Part shown: positions 35,380-44,720 of the stretch, piece after piece
Layout: every line of letters starts with the position of its first letter
Numbering within the stretch: position 1 is the first letter of the stretch
Assembly: GCA_013306675.1 (NCBI GenBank)
Contig: JABLUY010000215.1
Coordinates: 1-64,000, forward strand
Length of the DNA stretch: 64,000 nt
Direction of reading: 5' to 3'
Source: Thraustochytrium sp. TN22
Lineage: Eukaryota > Sar > Bigyra > Thraustochytrida > Thraustochytriidae
Notes under the pieces: generated by a model
Seen by the model: only the letters and a program-made list of their open reading frames with translations
What the model was told of the DNA's origin: nothing
Databases searched by the model: none
Translations under genes and position numbers: made by a program

Positions 35380-35823
35380 TGGAGCTTGCCAGGTAGCGCC
35401 GGGGAGGTCAAGATCATTTGCAAAGTCAAACGCTGAATGCCGATCTGTCTCCTATCAACAGCGCGAGCTGTGGTCTTAGTAGGCCCTAAGTTAGTTAGAG
35501 CGTGAGAAGAAGAGAGCCGCGAGGTGCTCCCTGTACCGGCAGTCATGTTCTTATTCTTTGTCAAGTCGATGCAATTATGGAAAAAAGAAGGGCGCGCCTG
35601 TGCGTGCAGTGAACCGGATTGCTCCTTACAAGATGTCATTGAGGTAAGCTTAGAGTACGCCGTGTAAATAGACTTAGATCAGCATGTGTTACGATCAGTC
35701 AGCAGCAGCAGCTGCTGCAGCGGCAGCTACGTGAGCCGCCTTTGCAGCCTTTGCAGCAGCAGCAGTTGGCCTGTCATTCTCTCTCCATCGGCCTCGCGTG
35801 TATACGTAGCTAGGCTAGCTCGG
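35380..35823. other. Convergent 3' spacer
   Basis: 444 bp between the tail-to-tail TPR and kinase genes. It contains short CAG/CTG triplet tracts (35701-35765) and an AT-richer patch. No gene is seen. Confidence 0.6.
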
Positions 35824-38800
35824 TCAGGGGGCGTCCGTGCTGACCACGGAGCCCGGGGGACTCGGCGGCGCGTGCGCGCTCGTCGCAGGGGCACAGGCTT
35901 CCGCCTCGTCATCCTTGCAGACATGGGGCTCAAAGTCCGAGGTGTTGGCGTCCTTGACCTCCGAGGGAACGAGCTTGGCCGTGGACTCGGTGTCCTTGGC
36001 CTCGGAGACGATCTTGGCCGCGGAATCGTTGTGGTCGCCGACCGAGGCCTCCTCGACGAGCTCGAGGTCCTCGCCATCAAAGTGCATGTCGTCATCGTGC
36101 ACCGAGGGCTTGGGCATGGCCAGATCGGCGCTGGGGGCGGAGGTGGCGGGCGGCTTGTCGAGGCCCAGCTCGGTCCGCATGCGTTTCATCCAGGGGTGCT
36201 CGAGCACCTGCTCGGCGGTGAGACGGTGCTCCGGGTTCTTGCGCAGGAGGCCCTGCACGAGGTCGACGTGGTCGCGCGAGGAGCGGGAGAAGACCGGGTC
36301 GTGCGCGAAGTCGAGCTCGGTGTGAATGGTGTTGTAGATAATGTCGTCCTTGGTCTCGCCGTCAAAGGGAAGGCGGCCGCGGCGCACAAGATAGACAATG
36401 ACGCCAATGTTCCAGATGTCAGCGGCCTTTCCGTAGCCGCGCGCCGTGAGGACCTCGGGCGCGACGTAGGAGAGCGTGCCGCAGGCAAGCTTCATGACGC
36501 CGAGCGGCGAGACGAGCTTGCTGAGGCCAAAATCGCAGATCTTGAGGGTGGCGGAAGTGAGGGGTTCGTCCTTGCTGCCGGTGCAGAGAATGTTCTCCGG
36601 CTTGATGTCGCGATGCGCGACGCCGAGCATGTGCAGGTAGCGCACGGCCTCGGCGAGCTGGGCGAGCAGCGGGTAGACCTCGTGCTCCTTGAGGCGCGCG
36701 CGGCCGACGATGCGGTCGAAGAGCTCACCGCCGCGCACGAACTCGAGCACGAGGTAGATGTGGTTGAGCGACTCGAAGGTGTCGTGAAGCTGGATGATGT
36801 TGGGGTGGTTGACGAGTTTGAGCACAGCGATTTCGGTGCGCAGCAGCTCGCGCTCCTTCTCGTTGAGCGCGGCCTTGTCGATGACTTTGACGGCGCAGTA
36901 CTGGCGCTCGTTCTCCGGCTTATCGTCGTTGATGCCGATGCGCTCGCACTTGTAAACAATGGCGAACTTGCCGCGGCCGATCTTCTCGAGCTGATGGTAG
37001 CGCGCCGAGAAGGGGACGACCTTGCTGGCCTTGCGAATGGCCTCGATCCAGGCATCGCGCTCGGCCGCGGTCTTGGCGTAAAGCACGCGCGAGTCGCGCT
37101 CGCCGCCCTGGCTGGTGATGATCTCGAGGCCAAACATGTGCGCGGCGGCGCCGGCGATGGGCGGGCTGTGGATATCCATGTCGGCCGGTTGCGTCTTGCG
37201 CGCCTGGATGCTGAGCTCCGAAAACTCGGAGCGCAGCACGCGCTGCAGGCCGCCGGGCTGTTCGCGCAGCTGCGACTGCGCGCGGTCGCGACCGCTGGCG
37301 CTCTTTCGGCGTTGGTGGTGGGGTTGAGGGTGAGGGTGGTTGTGGTGATCGTGGTCGTCTTCGTCGTCTTCGTCGTCGTCATGATCGTGATCGTGGTGGT
37401 GGTCGTCGAGGTCGTGATGATGGGTGCGGCGGTGGTCCGAGGCGTTGGAGGCCGCGGAGCGCGTCATGGCGCGGTCGGGCGTCTGAAAGGTGCCCGAGCC
37501 CGAGCCCGAGCCCGCGGCGGCGTTCCCGCCGTTGCGCAGGTTGCGCGGCGAGCTGGGCGCAGAGCGGGCGCCGTGCGCGTCGCGCGGCGCGACAAAGCAG
37601 CCCTGCAAAAAGATGAGGCCGGCCGGCTGCTCGGACTTGTTGACGTAAAAGTAGTACAGCACGGTGCCGCGCAGCACGAAGAGGCGCGCACGCAGGCCGC
37701 GCGTGCGGCGGCCGACCTTGTAGAGCACGCCGGAGTGATCAAAGGGCAGCGGCTCGTCCGCGTCGTGGTGGTCGTGCGCCGAGGCCGCAGCGCGCGCCGA
37801 GGCCCACATGTCGTCGTGTGAGCCGGCGCTGCTGGTCACGTCGAGCGTGGGCGTGGCCGCGCGCGGCACCTGCGGCGACGAGTGGTAGTGGTGGCTACTG
37901 TGGTGGTGCGGAAGGTGCAGGCCGCGCGCAAGGCTAAAGACCGACTTGCGGGTGCGGCTGAGCTTGGCGCTACTGCTACCGCTGGCGCCGGCGCCGGCGC
38001 CGTCCTTGGGCGCGGGCGAGGCGGAGCGAAAGGAGCCGAACGGGCTGTGCGAGCGGCGCGGTGGCGCGAGAGCCTCGTCCGGGTGCGAGGAAGTGGCGAC
38101 CTCGGGCACGGGCGAGGCGATGGCGCCGTCCTCGGCTGCGGCGGCCCAAGCCTTGGGCGCGTGCTTGTCGAGGCTGACCTGGATGCGCGTGACCTCCTCC
38201 AGCGGGAAGACCGAGCTGAGGAGGTCGAGCACCTCGGGCGTGGAGCGCACCCACTCGGTAAACTGGTCGAGGCTGAGGTTGTCGTTTTTGTTGAGATCGA
38301 AGTGCTGAAAGGTGGAGTCGACCATCTGATTGACGACCTGGACGGCGATCTCGCCGTCGGCCGTTGCGGCCTGCGAGATGATGCTGGCCAGGTTATCGCC
38401 GCTGGGCGCCGGCTTGTGCGCGATGAGGCGCTCGCGCACACCCTCGCTGAGCGTCTTGGCGCTGAGCGCGTAGAGCGACTCGCGCGGCACCTGGTGCAGC
38501 ATGGTGCGCAGCTCGGCCTTGCTGACGTTGTCGGTGTTGTCGATGTCGTAGATGCGGAAAATGACGCCGACCTTTTCCTCGAAGCTGCCGCGCAGGCAGA
38601 GCGCGAGGCCGGTGACGAACTCCTCGAAGTCCACAACGCCCGTGTGCTTGTGGTCAAAGACGTAGAAGAGCCGCTCGCCGTGCAGGCCGGGCAGTGGGAA
38701 GAACTTGAGGAAGGTGTCCTTGTCGATGGTGCGCCCGGGCGAGCGCTGCGCCAGGTCCTTGAAGCACATGCGCAGAATATCCAGCTCCGGGTGCGAGAAC

Positions 38801-38961
38801 TTCTTCGTCAGCGCCGCCGGCAGCTGCTCCGCGGGCCCCGCCGCCGCGTGGGCCACCGCGCCGGGCCCGGACCCGCCGCCGCCATGACCGCCGCTGTGCC
38901 CGTGCCCGTGCGCGCGCCCGCCGCCCAGGTGCGGCCCGTGCGACGACGGCCCGTGCCCCAT
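35824..38961 (-). CDS. EF-hand / PH / protein kinase fusion (calcium-regulated CAMK-type kinase)
   Basis: A single exon of 1045 residues. The start MGHGPSSH was chosen because upstream in-frame sequence is low-complexity Ala/Arg/Gly; Gly2 with Ser6 would suit N-myristoylation. EF-hand loops occur at about 103-114 (DHKHTGVVDFEE), 139-150 (DIDNTDNVSKAE) and 222-233 (DLNKNDNLSLDQ), in a calcineurin-B/NCS-like arrangement. A PH domain (408-464 and 606-648, GVLYKVGRRTRG to AERDAWIEAIRKA) is split by a 140-residue insert containing a poly-His/Asp run. The kinase domain (655-about 920) has GRGKFA, AVKVID, HRDIKPEN, DFG and APE intact, so it should be active. A plausible role is membrane-recruited calcium-dependent phosphorylation. 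Apicomplexan CDPK7 likewise combines EF-hands, PH and kinase, which is the nearest architecture I know. Confidence 0.9.
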   Translation of the reverse strand: MGHGPSSHGPHLGGGRAHGHGHSGGHGGGGSGPGAVAHAAAGPAEQLPAALTKKFSHPELDILRMCFKDLAQRSPGRTIDKDTFLKFFPLPGLHGERLFYVFDHKHTGVVDFEEFVTGLALCLRGSFEEKVGVIFRIYDIDNTDNVSKAELRTMLHQVPRESLYALSAKTLSEGVRERLIAHKPAPSGDNLASIISQAATADGEIAVQVVNQMVDSTFQHFDLNKNDNLSLDQFTEWVRSTPEVLDLLSSVFPLEEVTRIQVSLDKHAPKAWAAAAEDGAIASPVPEVATSSHPDEALAPPRRSHSPFGSFRSASPAPKDGAGAGASGSSSAKLSRTRKSVFSLARGLHLPHHHSSHHYHSSPQVPRAATPTLDVTSSAGSHDDMWASARAAASAHDHHDADEPLPFDHSGVLYKVGRRTRGLRARLFVLRGTVLYYFYVNKSEQPAGLIFLQGCFVAPRDAHGARSAPSSPRNLRNGGNAAAGSGSGSGTFQTPDRAMTRSAASNASDHRRTHHHDLDDHHHDHDHDDDEDDEDDHDHHNHPHPQPHHQRRKSASGRDRAQSQLREQPGGLQRVLRSEFSELSIQARKTQPADMDIHSPPIAGAAAHMFGLEIITSQGGERDSRVLYAKTAAERDAWIEAIRKASKVVPFSARYHQLEKIGRGKFAIVYKCERIGINDDKPENERQYCAVKVIDKAALNEKERELLRTEIAVLKLVNHPNIIQLHDTFESLNHIYLVLEFVRGGELFDRIVGRARLKEHEVYPLLAQLAEAVRYLHMLGVAHRDIKPENILCTGSKDEPLTSATLKICDFGLSKLVSPLGVMKLACGTLSYVAPEVLTARGYGKAADIWNIGVIVYLVRRGRLPFDGETKDDIIYNTIHTELDFAHDPVFSRSSRDHVDLVQGLLRKNPEHRLTAEQVLEHPWMKRMRTELGLDKPPATSAPSADLAMPKPSVHDDDMHFDGEDLELVEEASVGDHNDSAAKIVSEAKDTESTAKLVPSEVKDANTSDFEPHVCKDDEAEACAPATSAHAPPSPPGSVVSTDAP

Positions 38962-39400
38962 CCGCCTGCGCGCCGCTGCCTTCGACCGCCACCCGCCCCA
39001 CGACGCCGCGCGCGCGCGCCGCTGCGCCGCCGCCGCCGCCGCCTCCGCCTCCTCCTTGTCTTTGGGTCTGCCGCCGCCGCCTACGCCGCGGAGCCACCGC
39101 GCGCGACTGCGCCTTGAGCGCTCGGTCGCGGGCGACGCCGCCATGCCTCGCCGCGCGCCCGCCCCGCCCCGGCGCCTTGGCGCGCCGCGCCCCGCGCGCG
39201 CCGCCTGGCCGCGCCCCGCGGGCGCCGCAAAGCGCGCCTCGCCTCGGCCCGCCCCGCCGCCGCCGCCGCCGCAAAGCGCGCCGCGCGCCGCGCGCGCCGC
39301 CATCCCACGGCCGCGCCGGCACGCGCGCGCCGCCATCTTGGGACCTGCGCAGGCCCTGCGGCCACGAGCGGACATGCGCGGTTGCCGGGCCCGCCCGCGG

Positions 39401-39440
39401 CCGCGCCGCGCCGCGCCGCGCCGCGCCGCGCCGCGCCGCG
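39401..39440. repeat. (CCGCG)8 pentamer array
   Basis: Eight perfect units upstream of the EF-hand/PH/kinase gene. Similar arrays occur upstream of several other genes in the window (about 33607, 56141 and 63935). Confidence 0.9.
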
Positions 39441-39760
39441 CGGCGAGCCTGCCGCTGCCGCGCAGGCGCGCGGTCTGCCGAGGCGCGCGGCCCGCGCTGC
39501 GGCCGCCCGGCGGCCTTCGACGGCGGTACTAGCTAGGTACAGCTCTCGCCTCTAGCTGGCGGGCGAGCCGACTCGGGCCGCAAGGACAGGGATCCTCTCC
39601 TCTGCTCTCGGCCTACGACTCCTCCGGGTCTGGGCTCCACGTGCCTGCCGGCCGCGCTCTGGAGGCCGCTGCCGACGAGTCTGCCGACGAGTCTGCCGGC
39701 GTCCTCCGAGTCGTCGCTCCTCCATGCAACGCGAGCGAGCGCGCGGCGGCGGCGCGAGCA

Positions 39761-39850
39761 GCTCTGCCGCGCTCTGCTGCGCTCTCGCTCTGCTGCGCTC
39801 TGCTGCGCTCTCGCTCTGCTGCGCTCTGCTGCGCTCTGCTGCGCTCTACT
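39761..39850. repeat. CTCTGCTGCG minisatellite
   Basis: An imperfect tandem run built from GCTCTGCTGC and GCTCTC units. It resembles the TGCTGCGCTACGCTT array near 4500 in sharing the TGCTGCGCT core. Confidence 0.8.
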
Positions 39851-40250
39851 TGCTCCGACTCGGAGCAGGTGCCACGCACGCAGCGAAGAAAGCAGCTGCG
39901 CAGCCTGATCTGAGCGCTCGCGAGCCTCGGCGCCGCCTGCTGAATCGCCCTGCTTGTCGAGGCGAGGCGCGGCTGTTCGCTGCTGGCTCCGCCTGCGGTG
40001 AGGCCGGCCAGCGGCACCTTCGTCCGAATCAGGTCTGACGCCCGCGACGCCACGCTGTGGCAGCAGCGCAGACGCACGTAGAGCGAGAGGTCCTCCGAGT
40101 CCCGCCCGTGCCGGGGCGCGCCAGCCAGCTCACGGCGATGATCGCCCCCGTCGCGCCTCCCGGATGCCACCGCGCGCGGGCCGGGCGATGCGATGCCGTC
40201 TGTCACTTGTCACTAACGTTAACATGCAGACACTGCCTTTGCCAAGAATG

Positions 40251-40340
40251 TGCAGTGCAGTGCACTGCAGTGCAGTGCACTGCAGTGCAATGCAATGCAA
40301 TGCAGCGCAGTGCAGTGCAATGCAATCCAGCGCAGTGCAA
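40251..40340. repeat. TGCAGTGCAC palindromic repeat array
   Basis: A run of TGCAGTGCA, TGCACTGCAG and TGCAATGCAA words, self-complementary in places (TGCAGTGCACTGCA). The same words occur scattered at 9960-9990, 14672-14690 and 19682-19705. Confidence 0.8.
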
Positions 40341-41338
40341 GCAGTTGCCAGGCCGCGAGCGGCGGCGACTCTGCACAGTGCACTCCAAGCTTGCTTGGGC
40401 CTGCTCGGCATCCCAGTCCTCCACACGTGGCAGCTGTGTGTCATGACTGTGATCAGAGTGACCGAGATGATAGGCCTGCAGTGAGATCGATCACCTGCAC
40501 CACAACCAAGCTCTGCGCCGGGAGAACTGCCGGCCGCCGCTCTTGCCCTGCAGCGCCGCTCCTCGCCAAGCCTCGCCAAGCCTCGCCAGCTGGCAACTGC
40601 CGGACCGCGGTCACGGCAGGCACTGGCGGGCAGGCTTGCCAGGCACTGCCAGCTTGCCCGCCACCGAGCTCCGCGCCCGCGAACTGCTCCAGCCTCGTCA
40701 AGCCGCGTCAAGCAGTCAAGCAACAGGCAGTGCCAGCGCCTCGGCGCGGCATCGGAGCGAGGCAACCCAGCCCAGCTGGCACTGGCAGGCCGGCGCGCCG
40801 GAGGCGAGGAGCAGCCCTGCCTGCCGCCAGGCTGGCTGCGCGAGCTGGAGCTGGAGCTGGAGCTGGAGCGGGCAAGGTGGAGGAGAACCCTTGCTCGCTT
40901 GAGGCGCCCGCCGCTCGCGGATACCGCGGCGTCCGCTCGCGAGCGTGTCCTTCGACGACGATTGCTTCCGACGACAGCGGCGATCCACAAGTCAGCGGCC
41001 ACGAGCAGCCTCGAGACAAATCCTCAGCGACGACTCGGAGCGACGCCAGCGCCTGGGCCCTGAGCCTGAGCTCCAGATAAATCTTTGGAGGCGGAGAGGG
41101 AGGCCTGGCTTGCTCGATCGGAGTCGGAGCGACTCGACCTACTTGGTGTCTGACATGTGGCCAAGTCACATGAGCTAGCGACCCCTGAGCGAGCGGTGCG
41201 GCGCACGAGCGAGCGGTGAGGCGCACGAGCGAGCGGTGCGACCCGCGAGCGAGCGGTGCGCGGGCGACCTCTCGTCCGCCGCGCTCGTGCGGCAACTGCA
41301 GAGGCGCGTGGGGCTGCCGCGCCGGCGGCGGCGGCGCG

Positions 41339-42142
41339 ATGAGCGGGTGGTTGGGACGGCGAATGGATGCCTGGCTGCGGCTGGTGAACCGCGCGTCCGA
41401 GTACGACCACGTGGAGCGCGCGCGCCAGGCTGTAGTGCAGGCGGACGGCGCGCTGCGCGAGACGCGGCAACGCTTCCGCGACGCCAAGGAGGCCTTCGAG
41501 CAGGTCTCGGACCGCCAGCGCAAGCACCAGCAGGACCTCAACGCCTTGCTGCACCGCAAGCCGGACTGGACCTCGCAGGAGCTCGCGCAGTTCACCGACA
41601 TGTGCCAGGTGGAGCACGAGGTCAACCAGGCCGCGCAGAGGGCGCGTCGCACGCTCGTCGGCCTCGAGGACCTCGTCGACCAGAACCAGACGCGCTACCT
41701 CGCCTCCATCCGCGAGCACTACCACGAGGAGCAGGTCTGGGCCGAGAAGGGCCGCCGTCTCTCCACCTACGGCACGCTCGGGCTCATCCTCTTCAACAGC
41801 GCTGTCTTTCTGCTCTCGGTCGCCGTCGTTGAGCCCAGCAAGCGCGAGCGCATCGCGCAGCGCGCCATGGAGCTTAGTCGCGACTTTACGCACCGCGAGT
41901 TGCAGGCGGTCGAGGCTCGTCTTGGAGACAAGCTCGACCAGCTGGCTGCGCAGTCCGCGTCCGCGCCGGTCTCCGTGCCACCACCTCCGCCGCTGCCACT
42001 GCCAGACGGTGAGTCGGCCTCGTCTCCGTCGCCGCCCCTCGCGCCGCTTCTTTCTGTGCCAGACAGTCTGCGTCCGCGCCCTGGCGACTGGCCGGTGGTT
42101 GCCACCTGTCTGGCCTCTGCAGTGGTCTTCTTCTTGCTCTGA
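41339..42142 (+). CDS. She9/Mdm33/CCDC51-family mitochondrial inner-membrane protein
   Basis: 267 residues from MSGWLGRRMD; an upstream in-frame ATG at 41216 would add 41 Arg-rich residues that could serve as a presequence, but that DNA overlaps a tandem repeat. The protein has a coiled coil (AVVQADGALRETRQRFRDAK), then the family signature: LNALLHRKPDWTSQELAQF, YHEEQVWAEKGRRLSTYGT, a TM helix (LGLILFNSAVFLLSVAVV) and EPSKRERI. A second coiled segment, a proline-rich linker and a C-terminal TM helix (WPVVATCLASAVVFFLL) follow. Fungal She9/Mdm33 shapes the inner membrane, and animal CCDC51 (MITOK) is reported as the pore subunit of the mitochondrial ATP-sensitive potassium channel. Which role applies here cannot be told. 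No intron is present. Confidence 0.87.
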   Translation: MSGWLGRRMDAWLRLVNRASEYDHVERARQAVVQADGALRETRQRFRDAKEAFEQVSDRQRKHQQDLNALLHRKPDWTSQELAQFTDMCQVEHEVNQAAQRARRTLVGLEDLVDQNQTRYLASIREHYHEEQVWAEKGRRLSTYGTLGLILFNSAVFLLSVAVVEPSKRERIAQRAMELSRDFTHRELQAVEARLGDKLDQLAAQSASAPVSVPPPPPLPLPDGESASSPSPPLAPLLSVPDSLRPRPGDWPVVATCLASAVVFFLL

Positions 42143-42641
42143 CTGTTTTTGTTGCATCCTTCCTTCCTTCCTTCCTTCCTTCCTTCCTTCCTTCCTTCCT
42201 TTCCTTCACGCGCTACCCTGTCCTGCACGATGGCCTCACTAGGACGGCCACACAGGCTGTGCAAGAGGAAGCACCACGACCACTATTGACTGGCCTCTCT
42301 GCTCCTTTCGTACGCTGCAAAGCTGAGGCGCGTGTCGTGCGGACCGGCAGATCTGCGTTGCTCATGCAGGGCACCTGGCGCTGATGCTCCGCCTTCTTGA
42401 CCAGATGCGCAAAGCTTCTCTTTGACTCCAAGCAAACCTGCAAGAACATCAACCCGTCTCCTGCGCCCGCGCCGCGCGAGTTCACGTGCATTCAGCCTCG
42501 CGCCTCCTCACCGGAGCCGAACGAGGCAAGGTCCCCGCCCGATGGGCTTTTCGAGGCGGTGTGAACTTTGCACGCGCAACGGTGTGAATGATAACTTAAA
42601 CTCAGGACCGTGGCAACTTCGTCTGGTTTCCCTCGTGCTCA
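42143..42641. other. Convergent spacer with (TTCC)n
   Basis: Tail-to-tail spacer between the She9-like gene and the first ketopantoate-reductase-like gene. A TTCC tetranucleotide run occupies about 42158-42201. No gene is seen. Confidence 0.7.
42158..42201. repeat. (TTCC)n microsatellite
   Basis: About eleven TTCC units immediately after the stop codon of the She9-like gene. Confidence 0.95.
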
Positions 42642-43709
42642 TCAACGCGCGGTCACGGCGGCGAAAAGCTCAGAGGCGGACATGCAGGGCGAGCATCCCT
42701 GCTGCTCGGCCTCCTTGATGAGCTGCACAAGCTTGGCGTTGACCTTGGGCTCTGGGAGGCCGTGCTCGCGCGCAATGCGCACAATGTGGCCGCTGAGCAG
42801 GTCGATCTCGGTGTGACGGCCGCGTTCGAGATCCTGGAGCATGCTCGCCTTGGACTTGGGGTGAATCTGCAAAATGTACGGCACGAGGCGGTTGAAGAGA
42901 CAGTCGGGCAGGCTGAAAACATAGGGCATGACACGGATCGAGCGACCCGCGGCGGGCGCCTGCACCTCAATACCGGCTTTGTCGAGGACGTCCAGCGCCT
43001 CCCAGACGCTGAGCGCAAAGACTCGGCGAAAAGGGCGCTGCGAGATCATCTCCATGATGGACACGCCGGAAAGGCCGTTCACGGCGTTGTTGAGGTTAAT
43101 GAGCAGCTTGCCGTAAAGCTTGGGCTGCAGGTTCGGGTCCACGGTCACGGGGACGCCGCCGCGGCCGAGCAGGCGGGCAAAGTCCTCGGCCAGCGGACCG
43201 GCCTCGACGAAGATCTCGCCCGAAGTCGTCTGCGCGAACTCGGCGCCAGACCACACCGCGTTGAAGACGACGCTGCCGGCCAGCACCGAGAGCTGGTCCA
43301 CGCCGTCCTCGCCCGTGAGCACCTCGCGCAGCGTCTCGGCGTTGGTGACGCCATTCTGCAGCGACACGACGGCGCGCGGTTTGGCCTCGGCGCCGCGCAG
43401 CGCCTCGAGCAGCTGGCGCGCCGCCTCCTCGGTGTGGCCGCCCTTGACTGCGACGAGCACGATGTCGGCGTCCGCGAGCTCCTCCGCACGGTCCGTCACC
43501 ACGAATCGCTCGCTCACCTCGATCTCGCTCACCTGATTGTCCACCGTGTGCACGAACAGCTTGTCGCCCGCGCCCTTGACGGCGTCCAGCAGCGACTTTC
43601 GTCCCACCAGCGTCACCTTGAGCTCCGGATCATCGGCCTCGTTGCCCACGAAGATCCGTGCGCCCACGAAGGCGCCGACGGCGCCCGCGCCCAGCACGCC
43701 CACGTGCAT
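42642..43709 (-). CDS. Ketopantoate reductase-like protein (ApbA/PanE family), paralogue 1
   Basis: 355 residues from MHVGVLGAG. The Rossmann glycine motif GAGAVGAFVGA sits at the extreme N terminus, followed by LTLVGRKSLL-type NADP-binding context, VSLQNGVTNAETLREVL and the C-terminal domain starting KLYGKLLINLNNAVNGLSG, in which the Lys and Asn occupy positions used for catalysis in PanE. The tail has SMLQDLERGRHTEIDLLSG and LPEPKVNAKLVQLIKEAE, diagnostic of the family. The expected reaction is NADPH-dependent reduction of 2-dehydropantoate to pantoate in pantothenate/CoA synthesis, although many eukaryotic family members act on other 2-keto acids. It is one of three same-strand paralogues here. 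No targeting signal is visible. Confidence 0.88.
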   Translation of the reverse strand: MHVGVLGAGAVGAFVGARIFVGNEADDPELKVTLVGRKSLLDAVKGAGDKLFVHTVDNQVSEIEVSERFVVTDRAEELADADIVLVAVKGGHTEEAARQLLEALRGAEAKPRAVVSLQNGVTNAETLREVLTGEDGVDQLSVLAGSVVFNAVWSGAEFAQTTSGEIFVEAGPLAEDFARLLGRGGVPVTVDPNLQPKLYGKLLINLNNAVNGLSGVSIMEMISQRPFRRVFALSVWEALDVLDKAGIEVQAPAAGRSIRVMPYVFSLPDCLFNRLVPYILQIHPKSKASMLQDLERGRHTEIDLLSGHIVRIAREHGLPEPKVNAKLVQLIKEAEQQGCSPCMSASELFAAVTAR

Positions 43710-44720
43710 GCTGCCCCTTCCCCGCCTGGCTAGGCTGGAGAATGACCAGGCCCTCTTGCCGCTGCGCCTCTCCTGCTCGCCGCTCGCCGTCCGCACGCCG
43801 CTGGCGGTACGAGCTTTGAGCTTGAAGTTGGTCCGGCCTGCAGCGCCAGCGCGTGGCGCTCGTGGTGGCTCTCTCTCTCTCTCTCTGTCTCCCACTGCAG
43901 TCAGGGACGGGTTGCGGCGGGAGTCCGAGGGACGGACACTGCGTGGGATGTGGCGACCGCACTGCACTCGCACAGAGGCACAGAGGATGACTCCAATCTG
44001 CAAAGTTCTTTTGGTTGGGACACTTGCGAACAGCAGGAAGGGCAGCGAAGAGCTGTGCATGCAGTACTAGTAAGCGTCTGTCCCTTCTTGTGAGGATTTC
44101 CTGACCCCCAGGTCGAACGGGTCGTCGCAGTGCGGGTCCCAGTGCAAAGCTATACCCGCCTCTGCCACATCACTCTAGTCGTCGGCACGATCACATAGAA
44201 GTTTGAAGACGCCCTCCAAGCAGCATCTCCATGGCCATGCCATCGCATGGCTTGTCTGATTGCATGTTCGCGCATGTTCTGGCTCCACTACGTTCCCGCG
44301 CTGTCCCTCAGCCTGCGCGTTCTGCTGAACAGCACGTTGGGCATTGCCACGAGGTTCCGCACGCTCAAGCCATCCTTCAATTCGATTCGGCGGACGTAGC
44401 AAAGTGCGCAATATACGCTGGATGGTGACTTCAAGTGGACGCTAAAAGTCGCCGCCAAGCGCAGAGGCGCGGACGTGGTCATCACGCAGTCAGTTGCGCC
44501 GCGCTGCGACTCGCCATGCCAAGTTCGAGTCCGGGTCGGATCGCACTTTGCGCTCGAATCGTACGTTGCGCTCGTGCTGGCCTCCCGGCTCGGTTCTTCA
44601 GCAGTGAGCTTGGAGTCGAAAAGATAAGGACCAAGCTTTTATTTTCATGTTTATAGCACCCACGCACGCACAAGACATACGCACGGACAGACTCATGAGC
44701 CGCGTCACAGTCGCAAAAGA
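43710..44720. other. Spacer between paralogues 1 and 2
   Basis: It contains the leader of paralogue 1, with a (CT)n run at about 43870-43890. Around 44280-44480 (minus strand) a short protein-like stretch reads LKDGLSVRNLVAMPNVLFSR, too short to assign. Otherwise there is no gene. Confidence 0.55.

Larger units (their letters stand above)
38962..41338. other. Long repeat-rich intergenic region
   Basis: No convincing gene. It holds the 5' flank of the kinase with a CCGCG array (39401-39440), a CTCTGCTGCG minisatellite (39761-39850), a TGCAGTGCAC array (40251-40340), an AGCTGG hexamer run (40844-40873) and, just before the She9-like gene, a 17-18-bp repeat with the core GCACGAGCGAGCGGTG (41195-41262). 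CACTGCAG-type words also occur in the LRR-TM spacers 20 kb away. Confidence 0.65.

Noticed and set aside
35686-37821. 711-codon open frame on the plus strand
   Set aside because: Val/Leu/Arg-rich antisense shadow of the kinase C-terminal half.
37882-39117. 411-codon open frame on the plus strand
   Set aside because: It is antisense to the EF-hand/PH/kinase gene, whose domains are unmistakable. The frame is open because of GC-biased third positions.
42158-42201. TTCC run as an interspersed repeat or telomere-like array
   Set aside because: It is a simple tetranucleotide microsatellite with no flanking duplication or terminal position.
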